From positions 1-12,492 of the forward strand of contig DOZO01000029.1 in assembly GCA_003517965.1 (NCBI GenBank): a stretch of 12,492 nt of DNA, in the 5' to 3' direction. Positions 1-6,472 of this stretch are shown here, piece by piece. This DNA is from Desulfobulbaceae bacterium (GTDB taxonomy: Bacteria; Desulfobacterota; Desulfobulbia; Desulfobulbales; Desulfurivibrionaceae). Numbering within the stretch: the first letter of the stretch is position 1; each line of letters starts with the position of its first letter. The position numbers and the translations under genes were made by a program. The notes beneath the pieces were generated by a model that did not search any database, had not been told where the DNA came from, and was given only the letters and a program-made list of their open reading frames with translations.

Positions 1-1031
1 GCCGCCACCGCTGCCGCCTCGAAGCCTTCCTTCCCCAGCCACAGATGTATTAGCTGTTCCGAATGTAACACCACGATACAGGACACCGGCACGATGAGCA
101 AAGCAATGACTTTTGTCCCCCGCAGGTAGAGCTGTTTGATCTCTTCATTCTGGCCAGCGGCTTGTAATTGGGAGGTGGTGGGGGTCAGGATGGGCAGTAC
201 TATGGCGGCCAGCGAATTGGTGGTATTGGCGATTTTGGCCCCCACCTCGTACATGCCCACCATCGCGGTGCTACGGAAAATTCCAAGAAGGACCTTGTCT
301 ATCTGTTCGTTGATAACCTCCGCGATGGCCACCACCTGGATGGAAAGCCCGTACTTGAACAAGCGCCGGAACATGTTATAGGTGTGTCGGTCGGCTTTTA
401 GGTGTAATTTGGGCACTAGACGGAAAGCGAGTATCACGATGACGAGCAGATCAAGCAGGGCATAAGCAAAGGCGTTAAAGGCCAACCCCGGTAAGCCGAA
501 GCCGAAATGGAGCCAGAGCAGTACCCCACAAAAACTGAGGGTTTGGGTAATGCTTAGCAACTTATTGAAGATGTCGTAACGTAGCAACCCGGTGATTACA
601 CCTTTGAAAGGTGAGGCCAGCAGGCGAAGACACATGACCGCGATCAGGGCGAAATAAACGAAGTCGACTTCGTCGGCAGAAACGTTGGCAAAATCAAAAC
701 ACCCCAGTAACTGTTCTCTGAACAGCAAAGCCAGCAGGGTGAGCAGGGTGCCAAGGGCAAGGTAGAAAAAGAAACCGGCACTGACCACGCTGGACAGTTG
801 GTCATGCTCGTCTTTGACGTGGTATTCGGCGATATGTTTGTTAAAAGAGGTGCCGATCCCCATTTCTGCCAAGGAGAAATAAGCGACAATCGCCTCCAGC
901 AACACCCAGGCACCGAAAGCTTGTACTCCGACCTGGTTGATGATATACGGGGTGGCGATTAAGCCAAGAGCTATACTCCAGCCGCGGCCCAGGATGGCGA
1001 AAAAGGCGTTCCGGCGGATCGTGTGTTTCAT
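1..1031 (-). CDS. Wzx/MATE-type polysaccharide flippase (3' end cut by window edge)
   Basis: Reading the minus strand from an ATG at 1031 gives 343 codons with no stop to the left edge, so the C-terminus is missing (family members are usually 400-500 residues). An AGGAG lies 10 bases upstream of the ATG. The protein is strongly hydrophobic. It begins with a short basic N-terminus (MKHTIRRN), a first membrane segment at about residues 9-31, and then the GIGTSFNKHIAEY stretch at about residues 58-70, a loop typical of O-antigen and teichoic acid exporters of the MOP superfamily. Alternating hydrophobic segments follow. Such proteins flip undecaprenyl-diphosphate-linked oligosaccharides across the inner membrane. 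It is transcribed away from the main glycan operon across a shared 208-bp intergenic region, which suggests a separate transcription unit exporting the same product. Family call is confident; substrate is unknown. Confidence 0.9.
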   Translation of the reverse strand, partial: MKHTIRRNAFFAILGRGWSIALGLIATPYIINQVGVQAFGAWVLLEAIVAYFSLAEMGIGTSFNKHIAEYHVKDEHDQLSSVVSAGFFFYLALGTLLTLLALLFREQLLGCFDFANVSADEVDFVYFALIAVMCLRLLASPFKGVITGLLRYDIFNKLLSITQTLSFCGVLLWLHFGFGLPGLAFNAFAYALLDLLVIVILAFRLVPKLHLKADRHTYNMFRRLFKYGLSIQVVAIAEVINEQIDKVLLGIFRSTAMVGMYEVGAKIANTTNSLAAIVLPILTPTTSQLQAAGQNEEIKQLYLRGTKVIALLIVPVSCIVVLHSEQLIHLWLGKEGFEAAAVA

Positions 1032-1159
1032 CAATAATCAGCTCCTAAATAAAGATGATAATCTCTTGCAAAATGCTTCTGAGCCCAAGTAATTACCTCA
1101 ACTCTTTTAATCAATTAAGCCTTGAATTACCAGCAAAAAACCGAACCGTGTCCGCATCC

Positions 1160-1188
1160 TTGACGTTGCTTGGAAAGCAGGGTATAGA
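1160..1188 (+). promoter_or_regulatory. Near-consensus sigma70 promoter for the rightward operon
   Basis: TTGACG at 1160-1165 is separated by exactly 17 bases from TATAGA at 1183-1188. Each hexamer matches the sigma70 consensus at five of six positions. Transcription would begin near 1195, leaving a leader of about 45 bases before the ATG at 1240. The rest of the 1032-1239 divergent spacer is AT-rich. I could not find an equally good promoter pointing left toward the flippase. Confidence 0.65.
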
Positions 1189-1239
1189 AATTTCTGGTGA
1201 TAAATTTATAGATCTGAACTGTAACAAAAAGGTTTATCG

Positions 1240-2019
1240 ATGAACGGAGCTCTTTATTTGGATAAAATCCTGACCCAGTTTTCCTCTCCTTTGGGTCTGG
1301 CTTTAATTTTGAGCCTGGTTGGGCTGATCTTGTTGCTTGGTCGGCGCCGCTTGGCTGGGGCAGGATTGTTGCTGGTGGCCTTGGCCGGGCTGGGCCTGTG
1401 TTCTCTGCCTGTGGTGGCCGATATCCTGCTTCGGTCGCTGGAAGAGCGTTATCCCGAAATTTCCGTCGTAGAATTGCCATCTGCCGAGGCTGTAATTGTG
1501 CTGGGCGGTGGGGTTGATCCTCGATCGAAGGGACGACTTTATCCTGACCTTCAGTCTGCCGCCGATCGGGTCTGGCATGCGGCGCGGATTTTTCACGCAG
1601 GAAAAGCCCCGCTGGTGATCCTCTCCGGTGGGATTTTCCCCCGTAGAGGAACCGGAGCCAGTGAAGCCGAGGCGATGCAAATGTTTCTCATTGATCTTGG
1701 GGTGCCGGCGAAAGCCATATGTTTGGAACAACGCAGCCACAATACCCATGAAAACGCCGTGTTCACTGCCGAGATGCTGCGGGAGTCTGGCCTTACCCGG
1801 GTTTTGCTGGTGACTTCGGCCCTGCACATTCCCAGGGCCATGGCGGCGTTCCGGGCTGTCGGGGTGGAGGCTGTCCCAGCGGCTACCGATTTCATGGTCT
1901 GGGAAGAGCCGACACACCTGTTGCGCTGGCTGCCTGATGTCAGGTCTTTTTCCCTGAGCACCGCTGTGCTGCATGAATATCTGGGATTGTGGGTTTATCA
2001 GCGTCGTGGTTGGGCGTGA
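1240..2019 (+). CDS. ElyC/YdcF family (DUF218) envelope biogenesis membrane protein
   Basis: 259 residues, matching the usual length of the ElyC branch. Two hydrophobic segments (about residues 17-33 and 38-58) anchor the protein. The DUF218 domain starts at EAVIVLGGG (83-91) and continues with D109-R110, LSGG (128-131), SEAEAM (141-146), the signature E163-x-x-S166-x-NT-x-EN (to 172), TSALHIPRA (192-200) and HEYLG near the C-terminus. ElyC in E. coli affects peptidoglycan and undecaprenyl-phosphate-dependent envelope assembly; the biochemical activity of the family is not firmly established. The ATG at 1240 has AAAAAGG (1226-1232) seven bases upstream. It is the first gene after the 1160-1188 promoter, 27 bases ahead of the first acyltransferase gene. 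I infer a role in lipid-carrier handling for this glycan. A decayed copy of its last codons appears to lie at 3084-3113. Confidence 0.88.
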   Translation: MNGALYLDKILTQFSSPLGLALILSLVGLILLLGRRRLAGAGLLLVALAGLGLCSLPVVADILLRSLEERYPEISVVELPSAEAVIVLGGGVDPRSKGRLYPDLQSAADRVWHAARIFHAGKAPLVILSGGIFPRRGTGASEAEAMQMFLIDLGVPAKAICLEQRSHNTHENAVFTAEMLRESGLTRVLLVTSALHIPRAMAAFRAVGVEAVPAATDFMVWEEPTHLLRWLPDVRSFSLSTAVLHEYLGLWVYQRRGWA

Positions 2020-2046
2020 TAGTTAATGTAAAGGAGATTTGATTAG

Positions 2047-3069
2047 ATGAGTTTAGGCAAATCAGAATTTGAGGTTCGCTTTTTAAGCCTGGATGAGTAT
2101 GGACACTGGGATGAGATGGTACGGGCACTGCCAACTGCCACTATTTTTTCCGAATCCAGATGGTTGACTGCGGTGGCGGAGATTATGGTCTGCGAGGTCA
2201 AAATCGTCGCTGTTTTTCACGACGATCACCTGGTGGGCGGGGTGCCGGTTCGAGTTAGTCAACGTTTCGGCCTGCCAGTGGCCGCTGGCCTTCCCTTTAC
2301 TCCCACCAATTCATGCCTCGTGGTACCAACCAGTACTACCTGCCTTGCCAAAATGGCCAGACGCTTGCTGGCGATCACCGAGGCCATGGCCAGTTTTCTG
2401 CAAAGGCACTATGCTTATGTGATCCTGACCCATGACCCTGCGCTTATTGATATCCGCGCCTTCAATTGGCTTGATTGGCGTTCACAGGTTCTTTATACTT
2501 ATTATATTGAACTGACAAAGGTCGATCTGAAGAATTTTCCCAAGAACTTGTGCCACGATATCAGACATGCGGAAAAAGCCGGGGTAATGACCGAAGAAAG
2601 TCGGGATTTTCTTCAGGGCCATGAGATGCTGGTGAAAACCTTTGCCCGCAAAGGACTCCCTCTGCCTCTGAGTAGTGGACAATTAGCCGCATTAGGGGAA
2701 CATTTTGGGGAAGACCTGGTACTATTGGTGGCCCGATCTTGCGACGGCCAGGTAATTGCCAGTGATATTACTTTGCTTGACCGTCAACGCGAAATTGCCT
2801 ACGGATTACTGGCAGGTTTTGATTCAGGTGCCAAAATCCATGGCGTTACTGCCTTGCTGCACTGGCGCGGCCTGATTCATTGCCGGGAGTTGGGGCTGAA
2901 GATTTTTGATCAGGTGGGGGCGGAAAACAAAAAAATCGCCTTCTTCAAGGCTAAATTTGGGGGTAGGTTGGTGGCTTATTATCAGGTGGTGAAGGTTGAC
3001 TTGCTTTATAGACTTCTTAATCGCTTGTTTTGTTTGACAAATTGGCTGTGGATTGTGGTCGAGGTGTAA
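2047..3069 (+). CDS. FemAB/GNAT-like acyltransferase, copy 1
   Basis: 340 residues, no signal peptide or membrane anchor in the core, so probably cytoplasmic or membrane-peripheral. The layout is that of FemAB-related GNAT proteins in Gram-negative surface-glycan loci: an N-terminal half with an ATIFSESRWL motif and HLVGGVPVR, a central basic IRHAEKAGV helix (172-180), and a C-terminal FDQVGAENKK...FKAKFGGRLV block. FemAB/FemX proteins transfer amino acids from aminoacyl-tRNA, while other GNAT members transfer acyl groups; the sequence does not decide which. The ATG at 2047 has AAGGAG (2031-2036) 10 bases upstream. It is about 72% identical, gap-free over 326 residues, to the next gene. Relative to copy 2 it has Cys169-His170 instead of Arg169-Lys170 just before the central helix, and an unrelated hydrophobic 14-residue tail. 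It may be specialised or losing function. Confidence 0.8.
   Translation: MSLGKSEFEVRFLSLDEYGHWDEMVRALPTATIFSESRWLTAVAEIMVCEVKIVAVFHDDHLVGGVPVRVSQRFGLPVAAGLPFTPTNSCLVVPTSTTCLAKMARRLLAITEAMASFLQRHYAYVILTHDPALIDIRAFNWLDWRSQVLYTYYIELTKVDLKNFPKNLCHDIRHAEKAGVMTEESRDFLQGHEMLVKTFARKGLPLPLSSGQLAALGEHFGEDLVLLVARSCDGQVIASDITLLDRQREIAYGLLAGFDSGAKIHGVTALLHWRGLIHCRELGLKIFDQVGAENKKIAFFKAKFGGRLVAYYQVVKVDLLYRLLNRLFCLTNWLWIVVEV
2092..2198 (+). repeat. 107-bp perfect direct repeat, copy A
   Basis: This tract inside the first acyltransferase gene is identical at every base, including synonymous positions, to 3186-3292 in the second gene. Flanking sequence on both sides shows frequent mismatches, so identity begins and ends abruptly. 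It encodes roughly residues 16-51. Confidence 0.95.
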
Positions 3070-3083
3070 GCGTTCGGATGTAT

Positions 3084-3113
3084 ACGGTGTGTCACCGATG
3101 TGCCTGGGCTTAA
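3084..3113 (+). pseudogene. Probable remnant of the ElyC-like gene 3' end in the duplication spacer
   Basis: Read in frame, these bases give T-V-C-H-R-C-A-W-A-stop, aligning without gaps to the last codons of the ElyC-like gene (W-V-Y-Q-R-R-G-W-A-stop, 1990-2019). 19 of 30 bases match by hand count. Immediately after, the 27-base leaders before the two acyltransferase ATGs also align (22 of 27 bases; 2020-2046 versus 3114-3140). The tandem duplication therefore seems to have included the tail of the preceding gene. The match is short, so this is suggestive rather than proven. Confidence 0.5.
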
Positions 3114-3140
3114 TAGTTAATGAAAAGGACGCCTGATTAG

Positions 3141-4181
3141 ATGAACATAGGCCAATCAGAATTTGAAGTCCGTTTACTACATCCAGATGAGTATGGACAC
3201 TGGGATGAGATGGTACGGGCACTGCCAACTGCCACTATTTTTTCCGAATCCAGATGGTTGACTGCGGTGGCGGAGATTATGGTCTGCGAGGTTAAAATCG
3301 TCGCCGTTTTTCACGGCGATCATCTGGTGGGCGGGGTGCCGATCCGGATTAGCCGCCGATTTGGTATGCCAGTGGCTGATGGCATACCCCTTACCCCTAC
3401 CAATTCCTGCATTGTGGTGCCAACCTCTACGACTTGTCTTTCCAAAATGAATAGTCGTCTGTTGGCGATCACCGAGGCCATGGCCAGTTTCCTGCAAACG
3501 CATTACGCTTATGTGATTTTGACTCATGATCCTGCGCTTATCGACATCCGTTCCTTCAATTGGCTTGATTGGCGCTCGCAGGTTCTTTATACCTACCATA
3601 TCGAGATGGCGAAGGCCGACCTGGCAAATTTATCAAGTACGGTGCGCAAAAATATCCGGCATGCGGAAAAAGCCGGAGTGACCAGCGAAGTAAGCCGCGA
3701 TTTTCGACAGGCTCATGAACCACTGGTCAGTACTTTTGCCCGTCAGGGAGCTCAGTTGCCACTGACTGCTGAACAATTGGTCGCTTTTGGGGAACGGCTG
3801 GGGGATGACCTGGTTCTCTTGCTGGCCAGATCTCATGACGGTCGAATAATCGCCACTGAAATTATCCTGTTGGATCGGCCACACAAAATTGCTTACAGAT
3901 TTCTGGCAGGTTTCGACGCCACCAACGGAATTCGCGGCGTCGCAGCCTTTCTGCAATGGCAGGGTCTTATTTATTGTCGGGATATAGGGCTGGAGATTCT
4001 TGATCAGGTAGGGGCGGATATTAAAGAAGTTGCGGCCTTTAAGGCAGAATTAGGGGGCAGGCTGGTGCCTTATTATCAGATATCTAAAGCAGGATTGGGC
4101 TATAAACTTCTTAATCGGGCCATGCTACTTGGTAAACGAGTTACGGATCTTGGTCGATGCAGACGGCGAACCATTGACTGA
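3141..4181 (+). CDS. FemAB/GNAT-like acyltransferase, copy 2
   Basis: 346 residues, paralogue of the preceding gene with no gaps in alignment up to the shared LLNR (residue 326). It carries the more family-like central motif R169-K170-N171-IRHAEKAGV, where a basic cluster precedes the helix, and the C-terminal DQVGADIKEV...FKAELGGRLV block. Identity to copy 1 is about 87% over residues 1-152 but about 59% over 153-326. The half that probably shapes the acceptor or donor pocket has therefore diverged faster, consistent with the two enzymes acting on different acceptors. The tail is basic (GRCRRRTID) rather than hydrophobic. The ATG at 3141 has a weaker AAAAGGA upstream. Its TGA (4179-4181) abuts the ribosome-binding site of the following glycosyltransferase. 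Predicted role, by inference: acylation or aminoacylation of a sugar amine in the glycan made by this locus. Confidence 0.82.
   Translation: MNIGQSEFEVRLLHPDEYGHWDEMVRALPTATIFSESRWLTAVAEIMVCEVKIVAVFHGDHLVGGVPIRISRRFGMPVADGIPLTPTNSCIVVPTSTTCLSKMNSRLLAITEAMASFLQTHYAYVILTHDPALIDIRSFNWLDWRSQVLYTYHIEMAKADLANLSSTVRKNIRHAEKAGVTSEVSRDFRQAHEPLVSTFARQGAQLPLTAEQLVAFGERLGDDLVLLLARSHDGRIIATEIILLDRPHKIAYRFLAGFDATNGIRGVAAFLQWQGLIYCRDIGLEILDQVGADIKEVAAFKAELGGRLVPYYQISKAGLGYKLLNRAMLLGKRVTDLGRCRRRTID
3186..3292 (+). repeat. 107-bp perfect direct repeat, copy B
   Basis: Partner of the tract at 2092-2198, lying at the same codon positions of the second acyltransferase gene. The distance between copies is 1094 bases, equal to the distance between the two start codons (2047 and 3141). 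The duplication is therefore collinear, with identity preserved or restored only here. Confidence 0.95.
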
Positions 4182-4191
4182 GGTGTGAAGA

Positions 4192-5310
4192 TTGCAACAG
4201 AACGCAGAAGAAAAGAAAGTTAATATTCTTTATTTTACCAGTTTCGGCACCTTGAAGGGGGGCGGTCAGCGTAGTCTGTTCTACCTGTTGCGGGGCTTGA
4301 ACCGGGATCTTTTTAATCCTGTTGTTGTTTGTCCTGAACCGGGTGACCTGGTTGACAACCTCCGGGCGCTCGGCATTGATACCCTGGTCATGCCGTTTAA
4401 AAGATTCCGGCAGTTGAGTGTGAGTTTTGTGGTGTGGATCTTCCGCCTGATCCGGGCACGGCGGATTAATTTGGTTCATACCGACGCTCCGGCGGAAACC
4501 TTCTATGCTGGTATTGCGGCCCGTCTGGCCGGGGTTCCTCTGATCTGGCATATTCGGGTCAGCGACGCCGGCCCTGCTGATCGTCTGTTGGCGGTTCTTG
4601 CCACCCGTTTATTTATGGTCGCCAGTTCCTTGCGGATGCGCTTTCCTTCTACCCCTGACGACAAACTGGTTCCTATTATTAACGGCATTGACGTGGCGGA
4701 GTTTGACGCCCGGCCGCTTGTCGGGATTCGGGGGGAGATTGGGGTCGGCTCCTCCACCTTGTTGATTGGCTGTGTTGGTCGACTGGAGGAAATGAAGGGT
4801 CAGGAATACCTGATCCGGGCGGTTAAATTGCTCAGTGGCCGAGTCGGAGATTTTCGGATCTTGCTCCTCGGCGCGGCGGAGGGAAATTATCGAAAAAAAC
4901 TGATGACCTTGATGCGTGAGCTTAAGGTCGACGGGTATTTTATTGACCTTGGTTTTCGTCAGGATACTCCGGGGATTATCAAGGAACTTGATTTTCTGGT
5001 ATCAGCTTCCTCGTTTGGCGAGGGGCTTTCTCGGGTGATCCTGGAAGCGATGGCAGCAGGCAAACCGGTAGTGGCTACTGCGGTTGGTGGCGCCGCCGAG
5101 GTTATTGAGGAAGGGCTTACGGGTTATGTCGTGCCTGCTCGTGATCCGCAGGCCTTGTCAGAGGCTATGCTGCGCCTGCTAACTGACCCGGCGCGGCGGC
5201 GGGAGTTTGGCGTCCAAGGGCGGCGGCGGGTTGAAGATCATTTTTGCCTTGCGGATAACATTGCGACCACTGAACGCCTCTACCTGGAGATTATGCAAAG
5301 TGGGCGCTAA
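4192..5310 (+). CDS. GT4-family glycosyltransferase (TTG start)
   Basis: 372 residues with a GT-B fold layout. The N-terminal Rossmann domain opens with VNILYFTSF then GTLKGGGQRSL (residues 10-29), the glycine-rich acceptor-side loop. The C-terminal donor domain has GCVGRLEEMKG, LGFRQD and the retaining GT4 EX7E motif at Glu277 and Glu285 (EGLSRVILE), followed by AMAAGKPVVAT and GLTGYVVP. It would add a nucleotide-activated sugar to the growing lipid-linked chain on the cytoplasmic face. The only sensible start is TTG at 4192: GAGGTG at 4180-4185 is well placed, and the only in-frame upstream GTG (4183) is followed directly by a stop. The gene starts 10 bases after the second acyltransferase stop, so translation is probably coupled. 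The sugar cannot be read from sequence. Confidence 0.93.
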   Translation: MQQNAEEKKVNILYFTSFGTLKGGGQRSLFYLLRGLNRDLFNPVVVCPEPGDLVDNLRALGIDTLVMPFKRFRQLSVSFVVWIFRLIRARRINLVHTDAPAETFYAGIAARLAGVPLIWHIRVSDAGPADRLLAVLATRLFMVASSLRMRFPSTPDDKLVPIINGIDVAEFDARPLVGIRGEIGVGSSTLLIGCVGRLEEMKGQEYLIRAVKLLSGRVGDFRILLLGAAEGNYRKKLMTLMRELKVDGYFIDLGFRQDTPGIIKELDFLVSASSFGEGLSRVILEAMAAGKPVVATAVGGAAEVIEEGLTGYVVPARDPQALSEAMLRLLTDPARRREFGVQGRRRVEDHFCLADNIATTERLYLEIMQSGR

Positions 5311-6472
5311 AGCTGAGTTGAGCAGCTTGTCTGCTCCTACGAAACTTATACCCTCTGGGTGCAAGCAGTTGTGTAAAAAGCTTTATTTCGCAGCCCGGAT
5401 GCTTCTGTTATGGCCCATCGGCTTTCTGGCGGGCGGTTTTCGGTCCCCTCCTGATCCTGCTACAATCAGGGAGATTCTTTTCCTGCGTCATGACCGGATC
5501 GGAGATCTGGCCCTGTCGTTGCCGATCCTGCGGCGACTGAAGCAGGCTTTTCCCGGCGCTCATCTGACGGTGGTGGCCTCGCCGTCCAACAGGGATATCC
5601 TGCGGCATAATCCTGTTGTGGATGAGGTCTTCGTCTATCGGGGATTTGTCTCTTATCTCAAATTTGTGACTCACCACCGGTTTGATCTGGCGGTAGATCC
5701 TTTCCACAACGAACATCGGTTGTTGCCGGCTTTTATGACCTTGCTGACCGGAGCCAGGCATCGCATCGGCTTTGCTCTGGCTGGGCGGGAGGTTTTTTTT
5801 ACCCTTTCCGCACCCTTTTATGACGAACATAAATCTTTTCACCAACTCATGCAGTTATTGCTGGACAGTCTTGGTATTACCGAAACAATGGCAGGCGAGG
5901 CGGCGGAAACTGTCCCCCTGATCCTGTTGAGCCTGGAAGAAGAATGGGAAGCAGCGGCAATGACCGCCCCCCTATGCGATAAACGACTGATCGCCATTCA
6001 CCCCGGCGCTTTTTATCCGGCGCAAAAATGGCCTTTGGAGCGATTTGTAGAAGTGGCCAAGGAATTATCCCGCCAGGGATTTGGGATCATTTTTTTCGCT
6101 CCGACCAAAGAGTTTCCTGATTTTGATCTGGTACGCCCCGGAGATGATTCGGGCCTTCTGGTCATCCGGGAAACCTCAATGCGCCAATTTATCGCCATAC
6201 TCAGCAGGTGTGCATTGCTCATCTGCAACAACTCGGGTCCGTTGCATTTAGCCTGGGCGCTGGGGATCAGAACCGTATCTCTGATGGGCCCTACCATCCC
6301 GGCAGTGTGGTGGCCGCAAGGCCGTAAGCATAAAGTGCTGCGTCGCGATCTGCCTTGCAGCCCCTGCAACCTGGCGGTCTGTCCGACCCACGAATGTCTG
6401 CGCAACATTACCGTGGCAGAGGTGCTGTCTGCCGTTAACGAAGCAGTAAGCAATACGGAGGAAGATAAATGA
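5300..6472 (+). CDS. GT9-family (heptosyltransferase-like) glycosyltransferase
   Basis: About 390 residues from the GTG at 5300. GT9 landmarks are clear: ILFLRHDRIGDL with Arg63-His64-Asp65 near the N-terminus of the first Rossmann domain, HPGA at 234-237, NNSGPLHLAWALG (Ser312, Gly313, His316) in the ADP-sugar-binding domain, and a cysteine cluster C353-x2-C356-x4-C361-x4-C366 near the C-terminus. Enzymes of this family (WaaC, WaaF, WaaQ and relatives) add heptoses or other sugars to LPS core-type acceptors from the cytoplasmic side. A hydrophobic stretch (MLLLWPIGFLAGG) precedes the domain. The start is uncertain: GTG 5300 has GGAG (5286-5289) 10 bases upstream and overlaps the previous gene by 11 bases; TTG 5369 has weak GGTG; ATG 5399 has no visible ribosome site. 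The 3' end overlaps the radical SAM start by ATGA. Confidence 0.9.
   Translation: MGAKAELSSLSAPTKLIPSGCKQLCKKLYFAARMLLLWPIGFLAGGFRSPPDPATIREILFLRHDRIGDLALSLPILRRLKQAFPGAHLTVVASPSNRDILRHNPVVDEVFVYRGFVSYLKFVTHHRFDLAVDPFHNEHRLLPAFMTLLTGARHRIGFALAGREVFFTLSAPFYDEHKSFHQLMQLLLDSLGITETMAGEAAETVPLILLSLEEEWEAAAMTAPLCDKRLIAIHPGAFYPAQKWPLERFVEVAKELSRQGFGIIFFAPTKEFPDFDLVRPGDDSGLLVIRETSMRQFIAILSRCALLICNNSGPLHLAWALGIRTVSLMGPTIPAVWWPQGRKHKVLRRDLPCSPCNLAVCPTHECLRNITVAEVLSAVNEAVSNTEEDK
5320..5336. other. Short perfect hairpin just after the GT4 stop
   Basis: GAGCAG (5320-5325) and CTGCTC (5331-5336) pair perfectly around a five-base loop. No T-run follows, so it is not an intrinsic terminator. Read on the minus strand, the GTAGGAGCAGAC context resembles dispersed REP-type palindromes seen in many proteobacteria. 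If it is one, the GT9 gene more likely starts downstream, at 5369 or 5399. Confidence 0.4.

Noticed and set aside
1055..1243. 62-codon plus-strand frame in the divergent spacer
   Set aside because: No ribosome-binding site or family resemblance, and the predicted promoter (1160-1188) lies inside it.
1303..1974. 223-codon open frame on the minus strand opposite the ElyC-like gene
   Set aside because: Low-complexity Gln/Pro/Arg/His composition and complete overlap with a well-supported plus-strand gene.
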